From Desulfoplanes formicivorans (GTDB lineage: Bacteria; Desulfobacterota; Desulfovibrionia; Desulfovibrionales; Desulfomicrobiaceae), in contig NZ_BDFE01000017.1 in assembly GCF_001748225.1 (NCBI RefSeq), positions 413,025 through 477,024 of the forward strand: DNA of 64,000 nucleotides, in the 5' to 3' direction. How positions within the stretch are numbered: the stretch's first letter is position 1; each line of letters opens with the position of its first letter. Below, one piece after another: positions 1-8,571 of the stretch. Below the pieces are notes generated by a model. The model made no database searches. It saw only the letters and a list, made by a program, of their open reading frames with translations, and was not told the origin of the DNA. The translations under genes and the position numbers were made by a program.

Positions 1-894
1 CTGCGTCACGGTAAGGTTGTCCATGAAACGGACACGGCCGCAACCTCTTCCCGGGATCTGGCCCACGCCATGATCGGCGGGTCTGTTCCCGTTCCCCACC
101 GCGAATCACGCAAATCAGGCAGAACAGTTCTGGCTCTGGACGGAGTCAGCGTGACCGATCCGGACGGAACCAGCCAGCTCAAAGCTGTCGATCTCACCAT
201 GCATGAAGGAGAAATCCTGGGGATCGCCGGAGTCTCCGGGAACGGACAGGCCCGGCTGGCAGATCTGCTTTGCGGCCTGATCACTCCCGATGAAGGCACT
301 ATCCTCCTCAACGGACGTTCCATGACATCCACCTCACCCATGACCATGATCCGTCATGGCATGGGCCGCATTCCCGATGACCGACAGGGCACAGGACTCA
401 TCGGAGACATGAGCGTACTTGAAAACCTCTCCTCAGAAATTATCCACTCACCACAGGGCACAACCTGGGGATGCATCAATTTCAAAAAACTCCGCCGCCG
501 GGCTGAAAAACTCATAGCCGCCTTCGATATCCGTTGTCCCGGCCTGGACGGTCCGGTACGCAATCTTTCCGGCGGCAACATGCAAAAACTCATCCTGGCT
601 CGCATCCTCTCGGAAAACCCTCTCTTGATCCTGGCCAACCAGCCCACCTGGGGATTGGACGTGGGCGCCACCGCCTTTGTTCACCAACAGCTCCTTGCGG
701 CCCGCAAACAGGGGGCCGCCCTTGTGGTCATTTCCGAAGACCTGGACGAATTGTTTCTTCTGGCCGACCGCATCCAGGTGATGCACGAAGGCCGCCTGAG
801 TCCCCCGGTACGGACCGAAGATACGGACCGTACCCGTATCGGTCTGCTCATGAGCGACCAAGACGGACGTACACGATCACAGGGGGCGGCATGA
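1..894 (+). CDS. ABC transporter ATP-binding protein, BmpA-type nucleoside/nucleobase importer (5' end cut by window)
   Basis: The reading frame is open from base 1, so the gene starts upstream and only the C-terminal half is seen. It holds the second nucleotide-binding domain of a tandem-ATPase importer of the RbsA/YufO type. Visible features are the degenerate P-loop GVSGNGQ, the signature LSGGN and the Walker B-like LILANQPTWGLDVGA. The following two permeases (ATGA overlap with the first) and the nearby cytosine deaminase suggest uptake of nucleosides or nucleobases. The exact substrate is inferred from context only, and the binding protein must lie outside the window. Confidence 0.9.
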   Translation: MRHGKVVHETDTAATSSRDLAHAMIGGSVPVPHRESRKSGRTVLALDGVSVTDPDGTSQLKAVDLTMHEGEILGIAGVSGNGQARLADLLCGLITPDEGTILLNGRSMTSTSPMTMIRHGMGRIPDDRQGTGLIGDMSVLENLSSEIIHSPQGTTWGCINFKKLRRRAEKLIAAFDIRCPGLDGPVRNLSGGNMQKLILARILSENPLLILANQPTWGLDVGATAFVHQQLLAARKQGAALVVISEDLDELFLLADRIQVMHEGRLSPPVRTEDTDRTRIGLLMSDQDGRTRSQGAA

Positions 895-1940
895 GACTCG
901 AACCCCGTCAGAATGTCTCCCTAACCCGTAAACTGCTGGCCCCTCTTATGGCGGTTTTCATTGCCCTGGCCTTGTGTTCCCTGCTCATCGTCTGGGCCGG
1001 AGCCTCCCCGTTCACGGCATTTTACCTTCTCATCAAAGGGGCCCTGGGCTCGACCTTTGCCCTGAGCGAAACCCTGACCAGAACCACGCCTCTCATTTTC
1101 ACAGGACTTGCAGCTGCCGTGGCCTTCCGGGCCAAATTGTGGAACATTGGCGGCGAAGGCCAGCTCTATGCCGGAGCCTGCCTGGCTACCTGGCTGGGTA
1201 CCGGAGCCATTGATCTCCCGGCTCCGGTGATGATTCCTTTTCTTTTTCTGAGCGGCGGGCTGGCCGGGGGATTGCTCCTGCTCTTGCCGACTCTGCTCAA
1301 AACCCATCTCAAAGCCGACGAAGTTGTCACCACCCTGCTGCTCAATTTCATTGTTCTTCTGGTGGTCAACTGGCTGGTCTTCGGGCCGTGGAAAGATCCC
1401 ATGGCCATGGGATGGCCTCAGGCAAATCCGGTGGTGGATGCAGCCATCCTCCCCACTTTGCTGCCCAAAATGCGTATCCATCTGGGACTGATCATCGCCC
1501 TTGTCTGCGCCCTGGGAACCTGGGTGCTCATGCGCGCCACGGTATGGGGATTCGATATCCGGGCCGTGGGTGCCAACCTCAAGGCGAGCACCTTTGCCGG
1601 TCTTCCCGTTACCTCCACCATCATTCGTACGGCCATCATAAGCGGCGGACTGGCCGGATGCGCCGGGGTCAGTGAGCTCTGCGGCCTGCGGGGCTACCTG
1701 ACCATCGATCTCTCACCGGGATTCGGCTATTCGGGCATTGTCGTCGCCATGCTGGCGGCCCTGAATCCTTTAGGGGTGATACTGGCAGCGTTTTTCGTGG
1801 CCGTGATCCAGATCGGGGCCGATTCCATGAGCCGTGCCCTGAACATTTCCACATATATCGCCGATGTGACCACGGCCCTCTCCCTGCTGGCCGTCATCGT
1901 AAGCATGCTTCTGGTCCGCTACCGGATCAGGTGGAGGTAA
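891..1940 (+). CDS. ABC transporter permease, BmpA-type importer (YufP-like)
   Basis: A 349-aa multi-spanning inner-membrane protein of the branched-chain amino acid/nucleoside permease family (BPD_transp_2). It has about eight to ten hydrophobic segments and the family signature WNIGGEGQLYAG in the first third. The chosen start overlaps the upstream ATPase stop as ATGA, which implies translational coupling; longer in-frame starts would overlap the ATPase extensively. It should pair with the next permease as the heterodimeric channel of the importer. Confidence 0.9.
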   Translation: MRLEPRQNVSLTRKLLAPLMAVFIALALCSLLIVWAGASPFTAFYLLIKGALGSTFALSETLTRTTPLIFTGLAAAVAFRAKLWNIGGEGQLYAGACLATWLGTGAIDLPAPVMIPFLFLSGGLAGGLLLLLPTLLKTHLKADEVVTTLLLNFIVLLVVNWLVFGPWKDPMAMGWPQANPVVDAAILPTLLPKMRIHLGLIIALVCALGTWVLMRATVWGFDIRAVGANLKASTFAGLPVTSTIIRTAIISGGLAGCAGVSELCGLRGYLTIDLSPGFGYSGIVVAMLAALNPLGVILAAFFVAVIQIGADSMSRALNISTYIADVTTALSLLAVIVSMLLVRYRIRWR

Positions 1941-1944
1941 CCAT

Positions 1945-2886
1945 ATGGATCTGACAGCACTTCTTTTTGAAAGCGGATTCTGGATCGCCACCATCCGGAT
2001 GGCCACGCCTCTGCTCTTTGGAACCTTGGGTGAACTCATCTGCGAACGGGCCGGAGTGCTCAACCTGGGCATTGAAGGAATCATGGCCGCGGGATGCATG
2101 TCCGGCTGGATGTGGGTCTACCAGGGTGGCACGTTGTGGGGCGGGGTTGTTTTCGCGGCCTTTATCGGCGCCCTCTTCGGCCTCATCCACGCCCTGTTTA
2201 CCGTCTATCTGGGACTTTCCCAGCACGTAACAGGCATCGGCATCACCATGCTGGCCTCGAGCCTGAGCTCCTTTGTCTTCAGAATGCTCCTCCCCGAGGC
2301 CACTACTCCTCCCAAAATCATTCCCTTTGAAGCCGTGGATATTCCGTTTCTTTCGGATATTCCCGGCATCGGCCCGATTCTGTTCAGCCTATCCCCCATG
2401 ACCTTGCTGGCCCTCACGGTCCTTGGGGTTGTCTGGTACGGACTGTACCGCACCCCGGCAGGCCTGGCTCTGCGCATGGTGGGAGAAAATCCCATGGCCG
2501 CTGAATCCCAGGGAGTTGACGTCTTTTTGATCCGGACCCTGGCCGTCATGACCGGTTCGGCTCTCATGGCTGTTGGCGGAGCCTATCTGACCCTCTCTGC
2601 CTTTGACGCCTTCTATATCGGCATGATCAACGGCCGTGGATGGATCTGCATCGCATTGGTGGTTTTCGCCTCCTGGAAACCGGGCAAGGCACTGCTCGGC
2701 GCCCTGTTTTTCGCAGGTTTCGACGCCATCCAGATGCGCGTTCAGCAGCAATCAATCTCCCTCATCCCGTATCAGGTCTATCTGATGATGCCCTATGTCT
2801 TTTCCATCATTGCCCTGGTGATCATGTCCAGAAAGGCCAGTTATCCCAAAGCGCTGCTGGTGCCGTTTCGCAAGGGAGAACGATAA
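1945..2886 (+). CDS. ABC transporter permease, BmpA-type importer (YufQ-like)
   Basis: A 313-aa membrane protein, second permease of the same importer, starting 4 bases after the previous stop. It carries the family motif NLGIEGIM near residue 48, typical of the YufQ-type partner, and about nine hydrophobic segments. Gene order ATPase-permease-permease-deaminase argues for one transcription unit that imports a nucleobase or nucleoside and then deaminates it. Confidence 0.9.
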   Translation: MDLTALLFESGFWIATIRMATPLLFGTLGELICERAGVLNLGIEGIMAAGCMSGWMWVYQGGTLWGGVVFAAFIGALFGLIHALFTVYLGLSQHVTGIGITMLASSLSSFVFRMLLPEATTPPKIIPFEAVDIPFLSDIPGIGPILFSLSPMTLLALTVLGVVWYGLYRTPAGLALRMVGENPMAAESQGVDVFLIRTLAVMTGSALMAVGGAYLTLSAFDAFYIGMINGRGWICIALVVFASWKPGKALLGALFFAGFDAIQMRVQQQSISLIPYQVYLMMPYVFSIIALVIMSRKASYPKALLVPFRKGER

Positions 2887-2966
2887 GGCGGCAACTGTGC
2901 CGCAGGGAAGTTCCACGGAACAAACCCGACGTGCAAGGACAGCTCGACACACGCTTCATCACGAAA

Positions 2967-3010
2967 AACGCAAGGGGCATGACAAGTACCGCCGTCATGC
3001 CCCTTGCGTT
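2967..3010. repeat. 17-bp perfect inverted repeat between the permease and codA
   Basis: Arms 2967-2983 (AACGCAAGGGGCATGAC) and 2994-3010 are exact reverse complements with a 10-base spacer. No T-run follows, so it is not a typical intrinsic terminator. It could be an attenuator, an mRNA-processing or stabilising hairpin within the operon, or a REP-like element. Confidence 0.7.
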
Positions 3011-3043
3011 CCTGAAAAATATCACCACGAGGAGAAAACATTC

Positions 3044-4330
3044 ATGTTCGATCTGATCATCAAAAACGCCACCATTCCAGGCCGGGACCAACGTGTGGAC
3101 ATCGGCTGCATGGAAGGACGCATTGAAACCATAGCCCCCAACATCGAGGTAGAGGGTGCTCGGGAAATCCATGCGGACGGTAATCTGGTCTGCCCGCCTT
3201 TTGTGGACCCGCATTTTCACATGGATGCCTGCCTCTCCCTGGGGCTGCCCCGATTGAACCGCAGTGGTACCCTGCTCGAAGGCATAAAGATCTGGGGAGA
3301 GCTCAAGCCTGATCTTACCGCCCAGGCCATCAAGGACAGGGCCATGGAAATGCTGACTTGGTCCCTGGCCAAAGGCACTCTCGCCATCCGAACCCATGTG
3401 GACGTATGCGATCCTTCTCTCATGGCCGTGGATGTGCTTCTGGAGGTCCGGGAAGAGATGAAGGATCTTGTCGACATACAGATCGTGGCCTTTCCCCAGG
3501 ACGGAGTCCTACGCTCCCCCGGAGCCTTGGATCTCCTCGTACGGGCCCTGGATAAGGGCGTTGACGTCGTGGGTGGCATTCCCCATTTTGAGCGCACTAT
3601 GGATCAGGGGCGGGAATCCGTCCGGATACTCTGTGAAATCGCTGCCCAGCGGGGGTTGATGGTGGATATGCATTGCGACGAAAGCGACGATCCCCACTCC
3701 CGCCATGTGGAAAGTCTGGCCTATGAGACCACCCGCCTCGGACTTCACGGCAGGGTAACCGGCTCTCATCTGACCTCCATGCACTCCATGGACAATTACT
3801 ACGTCACCAAGCTTATCCCGCTCATGGCCGAGGCGGGGCTGCACTGCGTCAGCAACCCCCTGGTAAACATTGCCTTGCAGGGACGTCAGGATACCTATCC
3901 CAAACGCCGCGGACTGACCCGGGTTCCTGAACTCATGGCCGGGGGGGTGAACGTGGCCCTGGGTCATGACTGCGTCATGGATCCCTGGTATCCCATGGGC
4001 AGTCACGACATGCTCGAAGTGGCCCACATGGCTGCCCATTGTCTGCACATGACAGGAGTTGATGGCCAGGAACAACTCTTCGGTGCGGTCACGACAAACG
4101 GAGCCCGGATCATGGGTCTCTCGGGCTACGGCCTTCAACCCGGGTGCAACGCGGACTTGATCATGCTCCAGGCCGGGAGCGTCATGGAGGCCATCCGCTT
4201 GAAACCGCCCCGCCTGGCCGTCATCCGGCGAGGCCATGTGATCGCGGAAACCGATCCAGTCCGAGCACGCGTTCATCTCCCTGGAAAAACGAAAGAGGTT
4301 GATTTCCGCCTTGGAAGAAAAGACCGGTAG
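3044..4330 (+). CDS. codA: cytosine deaminase (amidohydrolase family)
   Basis: A 428-aa protein, the same length as E. coli CodA. It should deaminate cytosine to uracil in the cytoplasm for pyrimidine salvage. Metal-site motifs are visible: HFHMD near residue 60, HCDES near 205, SHLTSMHS near 240, and GHDCVMDPWYPMG near 310 carrying the catalytic Asp. The stretch NPLVNIALQGRQDTYPKRRG is strongly CodA-like. The start chosen is the ATG after GAGGAG; the frame is open upstream but that part does not resemble the family. Related amidohydrolases can act on isoguanine or creatinine, so the substrate is likely rather than certain. Placement after an importer fits salvage. Confidence 0.92.
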   Translation: MFDLIIKNATIPGRDQRVDIGCMEGRIETIAPNIEVEGAREIHADGNLVCPPFVDPHFHMDACLSLGLPRLNRSGTLLEGIKIWGELKPDLTAQAIKDRAMEMLTWSLAKGTLAIRTHVDVCDPSLMAVDVLLEVREEMKDLVDIQIVAFPQDGVLRSPGALDLLVRALDKGVDVVGGIPHFERTMDQGRESVRILCEIAAQRGLMVDMHCDESDDPHSRHVESLAYETTRLGLHGRVTGSHLTSMHSMDNYYVTKLIPLMAEAGLHCVSNPLVNIALQGRQDTYPKRRGLTRVPELMAGGVNVALGHDCVMDPWYPMGSHDMLEVAHMAAHCLHMTGVDGQEQLFGAVTTNGARIMGLSGYGLQPGCNADLIMLQAGSVMEAIRLKPPRLAVIRRGHVIAETDPVRARVHLPGKTKEVDFRLGRKDR

Positions 4331-4410
4331 CACGACCCTCCCGGTTCCCATGGCCTTGCAACAAGAAAGGTTCATCTCCCTCGGCTTGCCAACACGTTCT
4401 TTGGCGGAGT

Positions 4411-4440
4411 TTGCACAGTCGACAAACCTCTGCCTATAAC
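4411..4440 (+). promoter_or_regulatory. Candidate sigma-70 promoter for the ferritin gene
   Basis: TTGCAC at 4411-4416 and TATAAC at 4435-4440 are separated by 18 bases, about 120 bases upstream of the ferritin start. This is a visual match only. Confidence 0.35.
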
Positions 4441-4558
4441 CCCTGTCACAACAATCCTGAAATGGTAGAATATTCACCATGGGGCAGTGACAATTTCCAT
4501 ATCAGAGTTTATAGATACCACTACCCCGGAATCATTTAACGAAAAAAGAGGATCTCCC

Positions 4559-5071
4559 ATGCTTTCGAAAAAACTGGAAAAGGCATTCAATGATCAGGTC
4601 AATGCTGAAATGTACTCATCGTATCTCTATCTTTCCATGGCGGCCTTTTTTCAAAACCAAAACCTCCCGGGCTTTGCCGGCTGGATGAAGGCCCAGGCTC
4701 AGGAAGAACTCTTCCACGCCATGAAATTTTATGATTACATCATGGAGCGGGGTGGTCAGGTTGTACTGGCTCCCATTGCAGGCCCTCCCACCGAGTGGGA
4801 ATCCCCCCGGGCTGTCATGGAGGCAACTCTGGAACATGAACAGAAAGTGACGGGCCTGATCAATAATCTGGTCAATCTGGCCATGGAAGAAAAAGACCAC
4901 GCGTCCACGATCTTCCTCCAGTGGTTTGTCAGTGAACAGGTAGAAGAAGAGGACTCTGTGGGTGACGTGCTGAACAAGATCAAACTGATGGGTGACTCCG
5001 GCAGCGGCCTTTTCATGCTCGACCGGGACATGGGGCAACGCGTGTTTACCCCACCCCAGACTGAAGCGTAA
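4559..5071 (+). CDS. ferritin (bacterial non-heme, FtnA-like)
   Basis: A 170-aa ferritin-like four-helix protein that would form a 24-mer iron-storage shell in the cytoplasm. Ferroxidase-type residues are visible in [12 protein letters not shown] (Glu17), EELFHA (Glu/His near 50-53), a helix-3 Glu in the 94 region and [12 protein letters not shown] in helix 4. The ATG is preceded by AGAGGA. A longer in-frame start near 4487 adds residues unlike the family and was not used. The gene stands alone between codA and a hairpin. Confidence 0.95.
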   Translation: MLSKKLEKAFNDQVNAEMYSSYLYLSMAAFFQNQNLPGFAGWMKAQAQEELFHAMKFYDYIMERGGQVVLAPIAGPPTEWESPRAVMEATLEHEQKVTGLINNLVNLAMEEKDHASTIFLQWFVSEQVEEEDSVGDVLNKIKLMGDSGSGLFMLDRDMGQRVFTPPQTEA

Positions 5072-5084
5072 CCCGGACTACCGG

Positions 5085-5123
5085 ATACGAATCCCCTGGA
5101 GATCTTCTCTTGGGGTTTCGTAT
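5085..5123 (+). terminator. Hairpin after ferritin gene
   Basis: Arms 5085-5096 and 5112-5123 pair over 12 bases with one mismatch (ATACGAATCCCC against GGGGTTTCGTAT). No strong T-run follows, so the terminator role is inferred from position. Confidence 0.5.
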
Positions 5124-5236
5124 GTCTCATCAGCTTCAAACCTTCTGAAAATATTCCCACAAAAAAACACATCACACCTGTTCGCCAAATATACGTATAG
5201 GTGCAATGTGTTTTTTGCTTATAAACGGGGAAAAAA

Positions 5237-6169
5237 CTACATCAACCATTTCCACCAGACAAATACGGCCAGAAATCCGAACAGATAGATCAGGCCTATC
5301 CAGCTCAGGGCCTTCATGCGGGCGGTTAAGGCCAGTTCGCCCTTTAACCGGGATTGCATTACCAGGCGATAATTGAGCAGGGCAAACACTGGTGTGGTCA
5401 TAAAGGATAGGATCATTGCGAAATTGAGCATGGTCATCAGCTTGGATGTAAAGAAAAGCAAAATGATCATTGCGACAACACTGACAATGAGCATCCACGT
5501 GTTATGATAGGTAAGCTTTTCGATCCTTCTGGATTGCATAAGGCGCTGTGCTTCGGCAATAGCTCGCGAATACCCGTCGATAACCGTAATGGTACTTCCA
5601 AATATACAAAAAAAAGCAATAACAGCAATCAGGTAACGTGACCACTCCCCAATGGTTGAGGCATACATGCTCACCAACTGATGGGAAAAACCGATGCCGG
5701 AAGTTTTCAATTCCTGCCCATTGCCATGGAGGACAAGGGCGCCAAGGGCCAGAAAGACCACGGCCAGAAATGCTGTTCCCACGTACCCCACATTGAAATC
5801 GAACAAGGCTGAACTCGGGGTGACATTCTGCTTGCTTTTCTGACTTTTCAGCCACATGGAGGTAAGGCAGGAAATCTCAATGGGAGCGGGCATCCAACCC
5901 ATCATGATAACGACAAATCCGATGGATGCAATGCTCCATATGGAAGGTGTCTGATAATCAGGCGGGGCAACCGCGCCATTTTCCGACGCGATGATCACAG
6001 CGGAAATGGTGGCCAGAACAAGGTCAACGCATGGGAGGTCAAAAGAAACTCCCTGCGGTATACCCGGACTGCTCTGCTGGCCTCGCCTGGCCCGGGCCCA
6101 TGCCTGTTGTCTCCTCCTGCAAGGCCGTGATTCCGGGAGCACCCTCCGGCCATCACGCCTTGATTGCAA
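5237..6169 (-). pseudogene. NRAMP-family divalent metal transporter, 5'-truncated
   Basis: The last 270 or so codons encode a hydrophobic protein that resembles the C-terminal half of NRAMP-family Mn2+/Fe2+ transporters, including the stretch FGSTITVIDGYSRAIAEAQR. The first 40 codons, from a TTG, are Arg/Gln/Pro-rich and look like out-of-frame noncoding sequence. Family-like sequence begins only near base 6049, and no credible start or N-terminal transmembrane half with the metal-binding DPGN-type helix is found upstream in any frame. I read this as a gene that lost its 5' half. A short functional variant is less likely. Confidence 0.55.
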
Positions 6170-6369
6170 AATCCCGGGTATTCAATACCCCCTGCCATGA
6201 CCGTTCTCCTGCCGGTTACGTCAGTCCGCCTCCCCGAAACAGCCCGAGGAAGACGTGATCCTTTGTTCTCACTTTCAAACCCTTTGGGTATACCTGTTGC
6301 TGGCCAGGATATATCCTGCAGAAATAACACGGTTTCTTGCCGACAGCTGGCAAAGTTGAAAAATACCAC

Positions 6370-6398
6370 TTGACATTGTTCAATTGATGTTGAAATTT
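6370..6398 (+). promoter_or_regulatory. Candidate promoter with overlapping ArsR-type operator
   Basis: TTGACA at 6370-6375 lies 17 bases from AAATTT at 6393-6398. A dyad TTCAA-N6-TTGAA (6379-6394) sits between them, a plausible autoregulatory operator for the ArsR-type gene that starts at 6405. The very short leader is odd and leaves the start site uncertain. Confidence 0.4.
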
Positions 6399-6404
6399 CA
6401 TCAC

Positions 6405-6758
6405 ATGGAAAGCAAACAGGCCAGCAAAATTTTTGAAGCGCTCGCATCGGATGTGCGCCTCGACCTGTTCCGGCTCCTGGTCAAAAACGCTCCCAACGGC
6501 CTGGTGGCTGGGGACATTGCCAAGCAGCTCGATATTCCATCCACCAACCTGTCATTCCACCTGAAAGTTGTTGTGCAAAGCGGTCTGGCCGATGTGGAAC
6601 GCCAGGGACGGTTCATGCGCTACAAGGCAAATATCCCGTTAATGCTGGACATTGTCGCCTATCTGACTTCCGAGTGTTGCGCGGACAATCCTGCAACATG
6701 CCAGAAATTCAGAGAGACCAGCAAGCTGGCGCCAGGACTGCTTCCGGATCGTGTGTAA
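6405..6758 (+). CDS. ArsR/SmtB-family transcriptional regulator
   Basis: A 117-aa winged-helix protein (from the ATG at 6405; a TTG at 6384 is possible). It begins with the typical FEALASDVRLDLFRLL segment, and the recognition helix region is PSTNLSFHLKVV. The C-terminus carries ECCADNPATC, a cysteine cluster suited to thiol ligation of a metalloid such as As(III), although the sensing site is inferred. It precedes a permease and small thioredoxin, the usual arrangement in ArsP-like operons, and probably represses them. Confidence 0.88.
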   Translation: MESKQASKIFEALASDVRLDLFRLLVKNAPNGLVAGDIAKQLDIPSTNLSFHLKVVVQSGLADVERQGRFMRYKANIPLMLDIVAYLTSECCADNPATCQKFRETSKLAPGLLPDRV

Positions 6759-6792
6759 ACGGACCTTGAGGCCTGTTTTTTTATTTCAATAT

Positions 6793-6816
6793 ATCAACAT
6801 TTCAACGAACGTTGAT
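6793..6816 (+). promoter_or_regulatory. Dyad upstream of the permease, candidate ArsR operator
   Basis: ATCAAC (6793-6798) and GTTGAT (6811-6816) form an inverted repeat with a 12-base spacer. The inner GTTGAAAT-like word also occurs upstream of the regulator. Binding is inferred. Confidence 0.35.
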
Positions 6817-6823
6817 CAAACCC

Positions 6824-7981
6824 ATGAGTAATTCAAGCGAGAAAACCATGTCTACTCCATCCAAAAACACCGATTGTTGCTGCTCGTCTCCCCGTGTTGC
6901 GGCTTCCCTTATGGATGATGGCGCCAAAAACTGGAATTTCAGATATCTTGCCGTCATCACCTTTCTGGCCGTCCTCTGGTGGCTTGCCTACGGTAATATC
7001 CTGCCTGCTTCCAACTGGCTGGTCTTTGACTTGTGGGGCATGGATTCCGATTCCCATCTAGCCATGTCCCTGCAGTTTTTCATCTATGACACGGTGAAAA
7101 TCCTGCTCCTTCTGGTGGCCCTTATTTACGGTATAGCCTGGATACGTGCGTCTTTGAACGTGGAGCGGGTCCGTGATTATCTCGCAGGCAAGCGACGCGG
7201 TCTCGGTTATTTTCTGGGCGCTGTTTTTGGTGCCATCACCCCCTTTTGCTCCTGCTCGAGCATTCCCCTGTTCCTGGGATTCACCACGGCCCGTATCCCC
7301 ATCGGCATAACCATGGCCTTTTTAATGACCTCTCCCCTTATCAATGAAATTGCCGTGGTCCTGTTGTGGGGGTTGCTCGGATGGAAATTCACGGTGATTT
7401 ACATGCTGGTGGGCATGACCGCAGGTATCTTTGGCGGCTTTATCATGGACACATTAAAAGCCGATCGCTGGTTGCAGCCGTTCATGATTGAAGCCATGAA
7501 AAAAGCCCCGGCACATGAGTTTGTCAACGAGGCCGGGGAGATCCAGAAACTAAGCGTGCGCCAGCGCCACACCTTTGCCTATGAGGAAATGGTCTCCATT
7601 TTCAAGCGCGTCTGGAAATGGGTGATCATCGGCGTGGGTATCGGTGCCCTGCTCCACGGATTGGTGCCGGACAACTGGTTTGCCGAAAACTTCGGCGCCG
7701 GCGAGTGGTGGACTGTTCCTGCCTCGGTTATGGTGGCCATTCCCCTGTACTCCAATGTAACCGGCATAGTCCCCATCATGGAAAGCCTGCTCCTCAAGGG
7801 TCTGCCCATTGGCACCACCATGGCATTCTGCATGAGCGCCGTGGCCGCCAGTATCCCGGAGGTGATGATGTTGCGGCAGGTCATGACCCTCAAACTCCAG
7901 GCAACCTTTATAGGCTATCTATGGATCATCTTCACCCTGGTGGGCTGGCTGTTCAACATCCTTGGCCCGTACGTCGTCTAA
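6824..7981 (+). CDS. permease, YraQ/UPF0718 family (ArsP-like)
   Basis: A 385-aa inner-membrane protein with about eight hydrophobic segments. It contains the family signature TPFCSCSSIPLFLGF near residue 135 and a second half-repeat PLYSNVTGIVPIMES, as expected of UPF0718 permeases. Some family members (ArsP) export trivalent organoarsenicals; that function here is inferred from the ArsR gene before it and the thioredoxin after it. The N-terminus has a CCC cluster near residue 18. The start is uncertain between the ATGs at 6824 and 6848. Confidence 0.85.
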   Translation: MSNSSEKTMSTPSKNTDCCCSSPRVAASLMDDGAKNWNFRYLAVITFLAVLWWLAYGNILPASNWLVFDLWGMDSDSHLAMSLQFFIYDTVKILLLLVALIYGIAWIRASLNVERVRDYLAGKRRGLGYFLGAVFGAITPFCSCSSIPLFLGFTTARIPIGITMAFLMTSPLINEIAVVLLWGLLGWKFTVIYMLVGMTAGIFGGFIMDTLKADRWLQPFMIEAMKKAPAHEFVNEAGEIQKLSVRQRHTFAYEEMVSIFKRVWKWVIIGVGIGALLHGLVPDNWFAENFGAGEWWTVPASVMVAIPLYSNVTGIVPIMESLLLKGLPIGTTMAFCMSAVAASIPEVMMLRQVMTLKLQATFIGYLWIIFTLVGWLFNILGPYVV

Positions 7982-8019
7982 ACACAATCTGCCAACAAAC
8001 AACCAAACGGGAGAACATT

Positions 8020-8316
8020 ATGGAAATCAAAGTATTCGGACCTGGCTGCGCCAAATGCAAGGAAACGGAAAAACTCATCAGGGAGGCCGTCAAGGCCTCG
8101 GGCAAGGACATCACCGTGGAAAAAGTGTCTGATCTCCAGCAAATGCTGGCTGCAGGGGTCATGTCCACCCCGGCCGTTGCCATTGACGGAGTTGTGAAAA
8201 CCACCGGTAGGGTTCCTTCCAAAAAGGACATTGCCGCATGGATAGACGGGGCTGGTGATGCCCCTTCTTCACCTGCTTCTTGTGGCGGATGCTGCTCCTG
8301 CGGCGGCAACTGCTAG
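8020..8316 (+). CDS. small thioredoxin-family protein (TM0996/MTH895 type)
   Basis: A 98-aa single-domain thioredoxin fold with redox motif GCAKC near residue 10 and the cis-proline segment STPAVAIDG. It is preceded by GGGAGAAC. It has an unusual Cys-rich tail, CGGCCSCGGNC, that could bind a thiophilic metal or metalloid. It lies 38 bases downstream of the permease, the commonly seen pairing, so it probably reduces or hands over the permease substrate. That role is inferred. Confidence 0.9.
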   Translation: MEIKVFGPGCAKCKETEKLIREAVKASGKDITVEKVSDLQQMLAAGVMSTPAVAIDGVVKTTGRVPSKKDIAAWIDGAGDAPSSPASCGGCCSCGGNC

Positions 8317-8460
8317 GGGATGCCATATGGTGAACAAGAACCCCGGAAGAACAACCATGTCCACGGATCCTTTGCTCACAGGCCCAGGAGACTGGAAAAG
8401 ACACCATGTTCACCAGGGTCGAGTTCATCAATAAATCATTCCTCCTTCCCAACCAAGTCA

Positions 8461-8489
8461 AAAAAGCCCCTCAATGAGGGGCTTTTTTC
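8461..8489 (+). terminator. Intrinsic terminator after the permease/thioredoxin operon
   Basis: A-tract plus GCCCCTC and GAGGGGC arms with a very short loop, followed by TTTTTT. It is symmetric, so it can also terminate transcripts from the minus-strand MATE gene. Confidence 0.9.
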
Positions 8490-8571
8490 TGGGCAGGTAG
8501 TGCCCCAAAAGTCTGCAGAGCATGACCCGCATCAGGGTTGCTCCTTGTGCATTCAAAACATTTCTGCCGCC

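Noticed and set aside
534..890. Long 5' extension of the first permease frame into the ATPase gene
   Set aside because: It overlaps the ATPase in another frame and has noncoding-like composition; the ATG at 891 forms the usual ATGA overlap.
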